In this document: piece after piece, positions 25,615 through 34,228 of the stretch | Layout: every line of letters begins with the position of its first letter | Position numbering within the stretch: the first letter of the stretch is position 1 | NCBI RefSeq assembly: GCF_025567265.1 | Contig: NZ_JAOQJW010000001.1 | Location: forward strand, 1 to 64,000 | Reading direction: 5' to 3' | Length of the DNA: 64,000 bases | From: Dorea_A amylophila | GTDB lineage: Bacteria; Bacillota; Clostridia; Lachnospirales; Lachnospiraceae | Position numbers and translations under genes: made by a program | Notes under the pieces: generated by a model | The model's database searches: none | The model's input: the letters and a program-made list of their open reading frames with translations, nothing else | What the model was told of the DNA's origin: nothing

Positions 25615-26664
25615 ATGAAAAAAAGAGCATTAATATTAGCGCTGGCAGGGATTATGGCAGCATCACTTACCGGATGTGGATCGCTGAAGGATGATGCGGT
25701 GGTCGTAAAAGCAGGAGATGAAGAGATCACGGCAGGTGTTGCAAATTTCTATGCAAGATATGCACAGGCTCAGTACGAAACATACTTTGCGAGTTATTTC
25801 GGCGGAGATGATATGTGGACGAAAAATGCGTCAGACGGCAAGACCTATGAAGAATCGATCAAAGAAACTTTGCTGGATGATCTGAAGAATATGGCACTTC
25901 TGGAAAAGCATATGAAGGATTATGACGTAAAGCTTACAAAAGCAGATAAAAAGGCAATCGATGATGCGGCTGAAGAATTTGACAAGGCCAACTCCCAGAA
26001 GAAAAAAGACAAGGTATCTGGTTCCGAAGAGAATGTAAAACGTGTCATGACATTGATGGTGATCGAGCAGAAGATGCGTTCGGCAATCGTAACGGAAGCA
26101 AATGTGAATGTAACAGATGAAGAAGCAGTACAGAAGCATATGCAGTATGTGGAGTTTGATTATACTACATCATCAGATTCGTCCGATTCATCAGATACGA
26201 CTGTATCCGATGATGAGAAGAAGCAGGTAAAGGAAAAAGCTGCGGTATTTGCAGAGGGAGCAAAGACGGCGGAAGATTTTGCATCCTATGCAACCGAACA
26301 GGGAACCGAAGCAAAAGATGCAACGTTTGATTCGGATTCTGTAAGTCCGTCTAAAGAAGTTGTAAAAGCAGCAGACAAATTGGGAGAAGGTGAGCTTACG
26401 GGTGTGGTTGAAAGCGATACCGCATGCTATGTGGCAAAAGTTACAAGCCTCAATGATGAAGCAGCCACAGAGACCAAGAAACAGTCCCTGCTCACGGAGA
26501 AACAGGATAAATACTATAAAAAAGTATTAAAGAAATGGAAGAAAGAGGAAAAAATCACTGTTCACAAAGGAACATGGAATAAGATTGATTTCACGAAATT
26601 GAGCGTAAAAGCCAAAGATACAAGTACAACCGGAACAAGCACAGACAGTGCTTCGGGTAACTAA
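25615..26664 (+). CDS. PrsA-like foldase lipoprotein, divergent
   Basis: The 349-residue product has a lipoprotein signal peptide with lipobox LTGC (Cys21) and a SurA/PrsA-like N-terminal chaperone domain (AGDEEITAGVANFYARYAQAQ). A Ser/Asp-rich linker (SSDSSDSSDTT) precedes a degenerate parvulin-like region (AEDFASYATEQGTEAKDATF, KLGEGELTGVVESDTACYVAKV). The classic catalytic His motifs of parvulins are not visible, so prolyl isomerase activity is doubtful. It is likely attached to the outer face of the membrane and helps fold exported proteins. It follows mfd by 16 bases. Confidence 0.82.
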   Translation: MKKRALILALAGIMAASLTGCGSLKDDAVVVKAGDEEITAGVANFYARYAQAQYETYFASYFGGDDMWTKNASDGKTYEESIKETLLDDLKNMALLEKHMKDYDVKLTKADKKAIDDAAEEFDKANSQKKKDKVSGSEENVKRVMTLMVIEQKMRSAIVTEANVNVTDEEAVQKHMQYVEFDYTTSSDSSDSSDTTVSDDEKKQVKEKAAVFAEGAKTAEDFASYATEQGTEAKDATFDSDSVSPSKEVVKAADKLGEGELTGVVESDTACYVAKVTSLNDEAATETKKQSLLTEKQDKYYKKVLKKWKKEEKITVHKGTWNKIDFTKLSVKAKDTSTTGTSTDSASGN

Positions 26665-26682
26665 GACGAATAGAGATAAGAA

Positions 26683-26714
26683 GAATGGGCAGCATCCAAC
26701 CGGGTGCCGCCCAT
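26683..26714. terminator. bidirectional hairpin terminator
   Basis: ATGGGC-A-GCATCC pairs with GGGTGC-C-GCCCAT around AACC (one mismatch, one G-U). It sits between the convergent foldase and yqeY genes. The T runs are weak. Confidence 0.6.
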
Positions 26715-26730
26715 TAATAATGGTACTGTC

Positions 26731-27177
26731 TTAATTCATAAAAGCAGATACGATCTCGTTAACGAGCTTTCCGTCTGCCTTGCCTTTTACTTTAGGCATC
26801 AGGTTCTTCATGATCTTTCCTTTATCCTTTGCAGTAGGAGCATCCAGTCCCATTTCTGCAAGAACAGAAGCAACAACTTCTTTGATCTCTGCTTCATCCA
26901 TCATCTTAGGAGCATACTGTTCCAGAACTGCAAGACGCTTATTGCATTCTTCGATGATCTCTGTACGGTCTGCAGGAGTCATATCGAGTGTCTCTTTTGT
27001 CTGCTTGATCTCTTTTAAGATAACCTGTGTCTCTTCTTCCGGTGTCAGATCCGCACGTTTGTCGATTGCTTTATTCTTAAGAGCTGCAAGCAGCATGGAT
27101 AAAGTTTCCTTTGTGTCTTTGTCTTTTGCTTTCATGGCTTTGACCATATCAGCACGTACTTCATCAATTTTACTCAT
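26731..27177 (-). CDS. yqeY: GatB/YqeY domain protein
   Basis: The 148-residue product matches the YqeY family: MSKIDEVRADMVKAMKAKDK at the start, helical DLTPEEETQVILKEIKQ, and the C-terminal tRNA-binding-type domain with TAKDKGKIMKNLMPKVKGKADGKLVNEIV. The family shares its tail with the GatB/GatE subunits of tRNA-dependent amidotransferases, but stand-alone YqeY has no proven role. AGGAGG precedes the ATG. It has its own sigma-A promoter and diverges from spoVT. Confidence 0.93.
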   Translation of the reverse strand: MSKIDEVRADMVKAMKAKDKDTKETLSMLLAALKNKAIDKRADLTPEEETQVILKEIKQTKETLDMTPADRTEIIEECNKRLAVLEQYAPKMMDEAEIKEVVASVLAEMGLDAPTAKDKGKIMKNLMPKVKGKADGKLVNEIVSAFMN

Positions 27178-27208
27178 GATTCATTCCTCCTAATATTTTC
27201 TTCCAACT

Positions 27209-27237
27209 ATTATACAAAACTATTGAAAAAATATCCA
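27209..27237 (-). promoter_or_regulatory. sigma-A promoter of yqeY
   Basis: Reading the minus strand, TGGATA (27232-27237) and TATAAT (27209-27214) have a 17-base spacer. It is back-to-back with the spoVT promoter. Confidence 0.6.
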
Positions 27238-27251
27238 GTCTAATATCAGAA

Positions 27252-27282
27252 TGAATAATTCCATCTTTTTCTCAGCATACTA
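27252..27282 (+). promoter_or_regulatory. sigma-G promoter of spoVT
   Basis: TGAATA (27252-27257) and CATACTA (27276-27282), 18 bases apart, match the sigma-G consensus exactly. spoVT is a sigma-G gene in B. subtilis, and sigG lies 7 kb upstream in this window. Confidence 0.85.
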
Positions 27283-27338
27283 ACCATATGTTAGAAAATA
27301 TGGAAAAAACAGAAAAAAACAGGAGGAAGATAAATGCT

Positions 27339-27884
27339 ATGAAAGCAACAGGAATCGTAAGAAGAATCGATGATCTGGGACGTGTAGTCGTTCCAAAAGA
27401 AATCAGAAGAACACTGAGGATCAGGGAAGGCGACCCACTGGAGATATTCACGGACAAGGAAGGAGAGATTATTCTGAAGAAATATTCTCCGATCGGAGAA
27501 TTATCGGCATTCGCCAAACAGTATGCAGAAAGTCTGTCGCAGATGCTGGGATGTCTGGCAGGAATCTGTGATATGGATCAGGTGGTCGCAGCGGCAGGAA
27601 ACGGGAAGAAAGAGCTGCAGGATGAAGATATAACAAGGGAACTCGGAGAGTTTCTGAAGGAAAGAAAGACGCAGAATGCAAAAGCAGGAGAAAAAAGATA
27701 TGTGCCGGTGGTGAGCAAAACAGAACCTTACAGTCAGGAGGTGATCAGTCCGATCCTGTGTGCGGGGGATGTGATCGGGGCGGTACTCCTGCTGAACATG
27801 GATCAGAAAGACCTGTTTGAAGAAAGAGAAATCTGCCTTGCGGAATATACAGCGAAGGTTCTGGGAAAACAGATGGAACAATAG
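27339..27884 (+). CDS. spoVT: SpoVT, AbrB-family forespore transcription regulator
   Basis: The 181-residue product starts MKATGIVRRIDDLGRVVVPK, an AbrB-type DNA-binding domain (~1-50), followed by a GAF-like domain (~56-181) with SPILCAGDVIGAVLLL. This is the SpoVT layout; it tunes sigma-G-dependent genes in the forespore. The ATG at 27339 lies 9 bases after AGGAGGAAG; a frame open from 27288 would add 17 unrelated residues and has no ribosome-binding site. The upstream sigma-G promoter supports the call. The position behind pth-mfd matches B. subtilis. Confidence 0.95.
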   Translation: MKATGIVRRIDDLGRVVVPKEIRRTLRIREGDPLEIFTDKEGEIILKKYSPIGELSAFAKQYAESLSQMLGCLAGICDMDQVVAAAGNGKKELQDEDITRELGEFLKERKTQNAKAGEKRYVPVVSKTEPYSQEVISPILCAGDVIGAVLLLNMDQKDLFEEREICLAEYTAKVLGKQMEQ

Positions 27885-27957
27885 AACAATTATGGACAGA
27901 ACAGAAGCATAAATGAGAGTCTCTCTTCATAATCTGTGATAGATGAGGAGGGAGCAG

Positions 27958-28332
27958 ATGAGAAAAAAAGAACAAAATGAAGTATGGATCATGTGGATGG
28001 TGAAAGCTCTTCTTGCGGCATATGTAGTGACAGGTATTCTTCTGATAATACTGGCGCTGGCTCTTTATAAATTCGAATTAAATGAAGGCGCGGTGACGGC
28101 AGGAGTGACGGCAGTCTATCTGATCTCGACATTTACCGGCGGACTTGTGGTGGGAAAACTTGCAAAAGTCAGGCGGTTCCTGTGGGGAATTGTTCTGGGA
28201 ATATTGTATTTTGCGTTACTTTTGCTTGTCACAGTCGGAATCTACCGCACATTTCATGGAAGCAGTACAGAGATATTGGTGACATTTGCGTTGTGTGCGG
28301 GAGGCGGCATGGCCGGCGGAATGATATCCTAA
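27958..28332 (+). CDS. TIGR04086-type small membrane protein
   Basis: The 124-residue product has four hydrophobic segments with Gly-rich helices (GVTAVYLISTFTGGLVVGKLAK and CAGGGMAGGMIS) and fits the TIGR04086/YrzE-like family of unknown function often found in sporulating Clostridia. The ATG at 27958 follows GGAGGGAG closely; the in-frame ATG at 27943 overlaps that site. It lies between spoVT and scfA. A link with SCIFF export or sporulation would be guesswork. Confidence 0.8.
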   Translation: MRKKEQNEVWIMWMVKALLAAYVVTGILLIILALALYKFELNEGAVTAGVTAVYLISTFTGGLVVGKLAKVRRFLWGIVLGILYFALLLLVTVGIYRTFHGSSTEILVTFALCAGGGMAGGMIS

Positions 28333-28340
28333 GAAAAGGA

Positions 28341-28369
28341 TTGCGAAACCTATATTGAAATGTTATAAT
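28341..28369 (+). promoter_or_regulatory. sigma-A promoter of scfA
   Basis: TTGCGA (28341-28346) and TATAAT (28364-28369) have a 17-base spacer, 36 bases ahead of the scfA start. Confidence 0.65.
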
Positions 28370-28405
28370 AACATAAGTTAAGCAATAGTAAGGAGGGACA
28401 TGAAC

Positions 28406-28546
28406 ATGAAACATGTAAAATCATTGAATAAACCTATGAACAGCAACCTGAAAAAAAGTGGATGTGGCGAATGTCAGACATCATGCCAGTCAGCATGTAA
28501 GACATCCTGCACAGTAGGAAATCAGACTTGCGAACAGAACAAATAA
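28406..28546 (+). CDS. scfA: SCIFF ranthipeptide precursor (six cysteines in forty-five residues)
   Basis: This 46-residue ORF begins MKHVKSLNKPM and carries six cysteines at 20, 23, 27, 31, 35 and 42, in the pattern CGECQTSCQSACKTSCTVGNQTC broken by short spacers (shown here only in part: CQSACKTSCTVGN). It is the SCIFF precursor, a peptide modified by the adjacent radical SAM enzyme to form Cys-to-Thr thioether bonds. The ATG at 28406 lies 9 bases after AGGAGG; an in-frame ATG at 28400 is too close to the site. Such peptides are near universal in Clostridia and have been linked to population-level signalling. Confidence 0.95.
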   Translation: MKHVKSLNKPMNSNLKKSGCGECQTSCQSACKTSCTVGNQTCEQNK

Positions 28547-28570
28547 TTTAAAATCATATGGATACTCGGG

Positions 28571-28593
28571 ACAGCGGTCTTTAGGGTCGCTGT
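28571..28593 (+). terminator. weak hairpin between scfA and scfB
   Basis: ACAGCG (28571-28576) pairs with CGCTGT (28588-28593) and TTTCTTGC follows. The tail is poor in T, so partial termination that favours peptide over enzyme mRNA is likely. Confidence 0.5.
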
Positions 28594-28700
28594 TTCTTGC
28601 TGTTCATGGAATTATTTGACAACATGAGATTTCAGACAATCAGAGAAATAACAGGAATTTTCCGATATAGAATATGAAAAACAAGAAAGGGGTACCAGAT

Positions 28701-30095
28701 ATGATTCATCAGTACCGTAATAATGGATACAATATCGTTATGGATGTGTACAGCGGCTCTGTACATGTGGTAGATGATGTCTGTTATGATGTGATCGCAA
28801 AATTGAACGGATCAGAGACAGAACCAACTGCCGGAACATTAAAAGAAACAGATGTAAAAGATCAGCTTCTACAGTCACTGGGAAATAAATACGAAGCGTC
28901 AGATATCGAAGATGCATTGTCAGACGTGATCGAGCTGACAGAAGGCGGACAGTTATTTGTAAAAGATACATACGAATGTATGATTGAAGAGGTGAAGAAG
29001 AGGAAAACGGTCGTAAAAGCATTGTGCCTGCACATTGCACATGACTGTAACCTTGCCTGTAAATATTGCTTCGCAGAAGAGGGAGAGTACCACGGAAGAC
29101 GTGCACTTATGAGCTTTGAAGTGGGTAAGAAGGCACTGGATTTCCTGATCGCAAATTCCGGAAACCGCCGCAACCTGGAAGTTGACTTCTTCGGAGGGGA
29201 ACCTCTGATGAATTGGCAGGTTGTAAAAGATCTGGTGGCTTACGGAAGAGAACAGGAGAAGATCCATAACAAGCATTTCCGTTTTACCGTTACGACCAAT
29301 GGTGTCCTTTTAAATGATGAGATACAGGAATTTGTAAATAAAGAGATGGACAATGTTGTATTAAGTCTGGATGGAAGAAAGGAAATCAATGACCAGATGC
29401 GTCCGTTCCGTAACGGAACGGGAAGCTATGATTTGATCGTTCCGAAATTCCAGAAGCTTGCAGAAAGCAGAAATCAGGAAAAATATTATATCCGTGGAAC
29501 ATTTACAAGAAACAATCTGGACTTTTCCAATGATATTATGCATTTTGCAGATCTTGGATTCAAACAGATGTCGATCGAGCCGGTCGTTGGAGATGAAAGC
29601 GATCCGTATGCGATCAGGGAGGAAGATCTTCCTAAGATCATGGAGGAATATGATAAACTTGCGAAGATGATGATCGAACGCGAGAAAGAGGGAAAAGGCT
29701 TCAATTTCTTCCATTTTATGATAGATTTAAATGGTGGTCCGTGTGTGGCAAAACGTTTATCCGGATGCGGTTCCGGAACAGAATATCTGGCTGTTACACC
29801 ATGGGGCGACCTCTATCCATGCCATCAGTTCGTCGGACAGGATGATTTTCTGATGGGTAATGTGGACGATGGAATCGTGAAGCCGGAGATTGCGGACGAT
29901 TTCAGAAGCTGTAATGTGTATTCGAAAGATAAATGCAGAAACTGTTTTGCAAAATTCTATTGCAGTGGTGGATGTATGGCAAACTCTTACAATTTCCACG
30001 GTACGATCCATGATACCTATGAGATCGGCTGTGAGATGCAAAGGAAGCGTGTAGAGTGTGCGATCATGATGAAGGCTGCACTTGCAGAAGAATAA
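28701..30095 (+). CDS. scfB: SCIFF radical SAM maturase
   Basis: The 464-residue product starts MIHQYRNNGYNIVMDVYSG, with the N-terminal peptide-recognition region. The radical SAM cluster motif CNLACKYC is at ~115-122. A C-terminal SPASM-like region carries two further cysteine sets (GPCVAKRLSGCGSG, then YPCHQF and CRNCFAKFYCSGGC, ~400-430). It installs thioether cross-links in ScfA. I chose ATG 28701 because AAAGGGG lies 8 bases upstream and homologues start MIHQ; the ATG at 28674 has no good site. It lies 154 bases after scfA and 28 bases before secDF. Confidence 0.96.
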   Translation: MIHQYRNNGYNIVMDVYSGSVHVVDDVCYDVIAKLNGSETEPTAGTLKETDVKDQLLQSLGNKYEASDIEDALSDVIELTEGGQLFVKDTYECMIEEVKKRKTVVKALCLHIAHDCNLACKYCFAEEGEYHGRRALMSFEVGKKALDFLIANSGNRRNLEVDFFGGEPLMNWQVVKDLVAYGREQEKIHNKHFRFTVTTNGVLLNDEIQEFVNKEMDNVVLSLDGRKEINDQMRPFRNGTGSYDLIVPKFQKLAESRNQEKYYIRGTFTRNNLDFSNDIMHFADLGFKQMSIEPVVGDESDPYAIREEDLPKIMEEYDKLAKMMIEREKEGKGFNFFHFMIDLNGGPCVAKRLSGCGSGTEYLAVTPWGDLYPCHQFVGQDDFLMGNVDDGIVKPEIADDFRSCNVYSKDKCRNCFAKFYCSGGCMANSYNFHGTIHDTYEIGCEMQRKRVECAIMMKAALAEE

Positions 30096-30123
30096 ATAAT
30101 TCGAGAGGATGTGTAGGAGAACG

Positions 30124-32286
30124 ATGAAAAAGTCAAAAAGCATACTGAGTCTGCTTCTGACGGTAATCCTCATCGTCGGTCTTGGTTTTACTGTTATCGC
30201 AGGAATTGGAAAATCTAAGACCGGTGCGATGAAGAACATCAAACTTGGTCTGGATCTAGCCGGTGGTGTCAGCATCACTTATCAGGTAAAAGATAAGAAT
30301 CCGACCAAAGAAGAGATGAGTGATACAATCTATAAGCTGCAAAAGCGAGTAGAGCAGTACAGTACAGAAGCAAGTGTATACCAGGAGGGAGACGATCGAA
30401 TCAATATCGAGATTCCTGGTGTTACAGATGCCAATAAGATTCTGGATGAACTTGGAAAACCAGGTTCCCTTTCTTTCCAGACGGCAGATGGTGAGACGGT
30501 CCTTACAGGAACCGATGTAAAGAGCGCATCTGCAAAGAGTGGTCAGGATGATATGGGGAATAAAGAATACTCCGTAGAACTGAACCTGACAAAATCAGGA
30601 ACAAAGAAATTTGCTACAGCAACACAGAACAATATCGGAAAACAGATTGCGATCATTTATGACGGTGAGACCATCTCCAGTCCGGTTGTCCAGTCTGCGA
30701 TCACAGGCGGACAGGCTTATATTACCGGAGACTTTACATACGAAGAAGCTGATAATCTGGCATCAACGATCCGTATCGGTGGACTGAAACTGGAACTGGA
30801 AGAATTACGTTCGAATGTAGTCGGAGCACAACTTGGAGAACAGGCACTTAGCACAAGTCTGAAGGCGGGAGTGATCGGTCTGATCCTGGTATTCCTGTTT
30901 ATGATTCTAGTATACAGGCTTCCGGGACTGGCATCCAGTCTGGCACTGCTGATCTATACAGAGATTGTACTGGTGATCCTGAATGCATTTGATGTAACCT
31001 TAACCCTTCCGGGTATTGCAGGTATCATTTTAAGTATTGGTATGGCGGTGGATGCGAACGTTATCATCTTTGCCCGTGTGCGTGAAGAGATGGCGAAAGG
31101 AAAAACTGTGAAGTCATCACTCAAGGCAGGATTCCAGAAAGCAATGTCAGCTATCGTTGACGGTAACATAACAACCCTGATTGCAGCAGCGGTTCTGTGG
31201 TTCAAAGGTTCCGGAACAGTAAAAGGATTCGCACAGACACTGGCAATCGGTATTGTGGTATCCATGTTTACCGCACTGGTGATCACACGTATGATCGTAT
31301 ATGCATTCTATGGAATCGGAATCCGCAAAGAGAGTCTGTATTATCATCAGATGAAAGAAAGAAAGCCGGTGAATTTCCTCGGAAAGAAGAAGATATTCTT
31401 CAGCGTTTCCATTGCACTGATCCTTGCAGGATTTGTGATCATGGGAGTCAATTCGGCAAAGGGAAATGGAGCACTGGCATACAGTCTGGATTTCCAGGGC
31501 GGAACTTCTATGAATGTGAAATTTGACAAAGATTATTCTATCGATGAGATCGATGAAGAGATTGTTCCTGTAGTAGAAAAGATTACAGGAGACCACAACA
31601 TTCAGACACAGAAGGTGTCCGGAACCAAACAGGTCATTATTAAAACAAAGACATTAAGTCTTGCGAAACGTGAGCAGGTCAACAAAGCACTGAAAACTAC
31701 ATTCGGAGTGAAAGAATCCGATATCACAGCTGAAAATATAAGTTCTACGATCAGTGGTGAGATGCGTCGTGATGCAGTAATTGCTGTGATCGTGGCAACA
31801 ATCTTTATGCTGCTTTACATCTGGTTCCGTTTCAAAGATGTACGTTTTGCTACAAGTGCGGTTGCGGCACTGTTACATGACGTTCTGGTGGTACTTGCAT
31901 TCTATGCGGCATCCAGAATCTCAGTGGGAACAACATTTATTGCATGTATGCTGACGATTGTCGGTTATTCCATCAATGCAACGATTGTAATCTTTGACAG
32001 AATCCGTGAGGAACTTCCACTGATGAAGAGAAACGATGATCTGGCTGAAGTGGTAAATAAGTGTATAACACAGACGTTGACAAGAAGTATTTATACATCG
32101 TTGACGACATTTATCATGGTATTTGTTCTGTTTATTATGGGTGTAAGTTCTATTCGTGAATTTGCAGCACCGCTTATGGCAGGTATCATCTGCGGAGGAT
32201 ATTCTTCCGTATGTATCACAGGAGCCCTGTGGTATGTTATGAAAACAAAAGTCTCTAAAAAAGCAACAAACAAAAAGAAAAAATAA
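30124..32286 (+). CDS. secDF: SecDF, fused protein-export accessory subunits
   Basis: The 720-residue product is a natural fusion of SecD (~1-420) and SecF (~425-720). SecD shows LGLDLAGGVSITYQV (~38-52), the periplasmic P1 region and GMAVDANVIIFARVREE; SecF shows LDFQGGTSMNV and GYSINATIVIFDRIREE. Twelve transmembrane helices are expected. It uses the proton gradient to help SecA-SecYEG pull proteins through. ATG 30124 lies 5 bases after AGGAGA; the GTG at 30109 has none. Adjacency to scfAB is common in Clostridia, perhaps by chance of ancestry. Confidence 0.97.
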   Translation: MKKSKSILSLLLTVILIVGLGFTVIAGIGKSKTGAMKNIKLGLDLAGGVSITYQVKDKNPTKEEMSDTIYKLQKRVEQYSTEASVYQEGDDRINIEIPGVTDANKILDELGKPGSLSFQTADGETVLTGTDVKSASAKSGQDDMGNKEYSVELNLTKSGTKKFATATQNNIGKQIAIIYDGETISSPVVQSAITGGQAYITGDFTYEEADNLASTIRIGGLKLELEELRSNVVGAQLGEQALSTSLKAGVIGLILVFLFMILVYRLPGLASSLALLIYTEIVLVILNAFDVTLTLPGIAGIILSIGMAVDANVIIFARVREEMAKGKTVKSSLKAGFQKAMSAIVDGNITTLIAAAVLWFKGSGTVKGFAQTLAIGIVVSMFTALVITRMIVYAFYGIGIRKESLYYHQMKERKPVNFLGKKKIFFSVSIALILAGFVIMGVNSAKGNGALAYSLDFQGGTSMNVKFDKDYSIDEIDEEIVPVVEKITGDHNIQTQKVSGTKQVIIKTKTLSLAKREQVNKALKTTFGVKESDITAENISSTISGEMRRDAVIAVIVATIFMLLYIWFRFKDVRFATSAVAALLHDVLVVLAFYAASRISVGTTFIACMLTIVGYSINATIVIFDRIREELPLMKRNDDLAEVVNKCITQTLTRSIYTSLTTFIMVFVLFIMGVSSIREFAAPLMAGIICGGYSSVCITGALWYVMKTKVSKKATNKKKK

Positions 32287-32302
32287 ATCAGAAAATGATT
32301 TG

Positions 32303-32344
32303 AAAAGCAGTTATGCCTGTTGACAGGGTATAACTGCTTTTTTA
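32303..32344 (+). terminator. rho-independent terminator after secDF
   Basis: AAAAGCAGTTAT pairs with ATAACTGCTTTT, and CCTG/CAGG extends the stem inside. A T6 run follows. Confidence 0.9.
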
Positions 32345-32394
32345 AAATTAAAAAGTAATTGTACTTAGACTGAAGAGACAAAGGAGCGACAACA

Positions 32395-34155
32395 ATGGAA
32401 CGATGGGTTCTGCTGCGGAAAGGCGCAGATTTTGAGGCAATAGGGAAAAAATACCAGATCAGCCCGCGGCTGGCATGTCTGATCCGGAACAGGGATGTGA
32501 TCGGGGAAGAAGCGGTTGACCGCTATCTGAATGGAACAATCAGTGATCTGTATGATGGAATGCTGATGAAAGATATGGATAAAGCAATCGATATTCTGAA
32601 AGAGAAGATCCTGGAAGATAAGAAAATCCGGGTGATCGGAGATTATGATATAGACGGGGTGAATGCAACTTACATTCTGCTGGAAGGACTGGAACGTCTC
32701 GGTGCGGATGTGGACAGTGATATACCAGACCGTATCAGTGACGGATATGGACTGAACAGGCATCTGGTCGAAAGAGCTTATGAAGCCGGTGTAGATACGC
32801 TCATTACCTGTGATAATGGGATCGCGGCAGCAGATGAAATCGCGTATGGAAAAGAAATGGGGATGACAGTGATCGTAACAGATCACCATGAGGTCCCGTT
32901 TGATGAACAGGATGGAGAAAAACGATACAGAATTCCGCCGGCAGATGCGGTTATGGATCCTAAGCAGCCGGATTGTCTCTATCCATTTAAAGGACTCTGC
33001 GGTGCTGCGGTTGCATACAAGCTGATGGAGGCATTGTGGGAGAGTATGGGAATGGATTCGGCGGATCTGGATGATCTGATCGAAAATGTTGCGATCGCTA
33101 CGATCGGAGACGTGATGGATCTGGAAGATGAGAACCGTATTTTTGTCAAAGAAGGTCTTCAGATGCTGAGGCGCACAAAGAATCCGGGATTGAAAGCTTT
33201 GATCGAGTGTACAGGGATTGACAAGAACAGCCTGAATTCCTATCATATCGGTTTTGTACTCGGGCCATGTATCAATGCCAGCGGAAGATTGGATACAGCA
33301 AAACGTGCGCTGGAATTACTGAGAGCAGGAACGCAGAAGGAGGCAGATATCCTTGCAGGAGACTTGAAAGCGTTGAATGACAGCAGGAAGGATATGACGG
33401 AAGAGGCTGTAAAACAGGCAGAAGAGCAGGTGGAGACAACAACCATTTCCAAGGACAAGGTGTTGGTCGTTTATCTTCCGGATTGTCATGAAAGTCTGGC
33501 AGGTATCGTCGCTGGAAGGATAAGAGAGAACTATTATAAACCGGTGTTTGTACTGACGGATGCAGAAGAAGGAGTGAAAGGATCCGGCAGGTCGATCGAC
33601 GGATACCACATGTATGAAGAACTGAATAAATGCAAAGAATTTCTGACGAAGTTTGGCGGACACCGGCTGGCAGCCGGATTGTCACTTCCGAAAGAGAATG
33701 TCGGGAAATTTCGCGAGATGTTGAATAAAAACTGTACGCTGACCGAAGAAGAGATGAAAGAAAAAGTAACTATCGATATGGAGATGCCGTTCGGATGTGT
33801 GACGGAAGGATTGGTGAAAGAATTGGAACTTCTGGAACCATTTGGAAAAGGAAATACAAAACCGGTATTTGCAGCACGCGATGTCACATTACTTGGTGCA
33901 AGAATTCTTGGGAAGAATAGAAATGTACTGAAATTACAGGTGCAGGATGTGAATGGATGCAGGATCGAAGCAATGCTGTTCCATCATGCAGATGATTTTC
34001 TGGGCAAACTGGAAGAACAGTATGGAAAGACAGAAGTGGAGGCACTCTTAAAAGGTCGTGGCAGACAGATCCGGATCTCGATGACATATTATCCGGATAT
34101 TAATGAATATATGGGGAAAAAGACACCACAGATTGTGGTGACGCATTACCGTTAA
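32395..34155 (+). CDS. recJ: RecJ, single-stranded-DNA 5'-3' exonuclease
   Basis: The 586-residue product has the DHH phosphoesterase motifs GDYDIDGVNA (~81-90), TCDNGIAA (~140-147), VTDHHEVP (~159-166) and a DHHA1 domain with GSGRSIDGYHMYEEL (~399-413), then an OB-like C-terminal domain (FGKGNTKPVF onwards). RecJ trims 5' single-stranded ends in recombination and mismatch/base-excision repair. AAAGGAG precedes the ATG. The length is closer to E. coli RecJ than to the larger Bacillus form. Confidence 0.94.
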   Translation: MERWVLLRKGADFEAIGKKYQISPRLACLIRNRDVIGEEAVDRYLNGTISDLYDGMLMKDMDKAIDILKEKILEDKKIRVIGDYDIDGVNATYILLEGLERLGADVDSDIPDRISDGYGLNRHLVERAYEAGVDTLITCDNGIAAADEIAYGKEMGMTVIVTDHHEVPFDEQDGEKRYRIPPADAVMDPKQPDCLYPFKGLCGAAVAYKLMEALWESMGMDSADLDDLIENVAIATIGDVMDLEDENRIFVKEGLQMLRRTKNPGLKALIECTGIDKNSLNSYHIGFVLGPCINASGRLDTAKRALELLRAGTQKEADILAGDLKALNDSRKDMTEEAVKQAEEQVETTTISKDKVLVVYLPDCHESLAGIVAGRIRENYYKPVFVLTDAEEGVKGSGRSIDGYHMYEELNKCKEFLTKFGGHRLAAGLSLPKENVGKFREMLNKNCTLTEEEMKEKVTIDMEMPFGCVTEGLVKELELLEPFGKGNTKPVFAARDVTLLGARILGKNRNVLKLQVQDVNGCRIEAMLFHHADDFLGKLEEQYGKTEVEALLKGRGRQIRISMTYYPDINEYMGKKTPQIVVTHYR

Positions 34156-34163
34156 ACCATAGA

Positions 34164-34192
34164 TTGAAAATTAGAAAAAGTAATGCTATACT
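34164..34192 (+). promoter_or_regulatory. sigma-A promoter of apt
   Basis: TTGAAA (34164-34169) and TATACT (34187-34192) have a 17-base spacer and lie 36 bases before the apt start. Confidence 0.65.
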
Positions 34193-34228
34193 TAAAGTTG
34201 TATTTTAGACAGAAATGGAGAGAGTATC

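Noticed and set aside
32365..33246. 293-codon minus-strand frame inside recJ
   Set aside because: It is antisense to recJ with a His/Ile/Phe/Ser-rich nonsense product.
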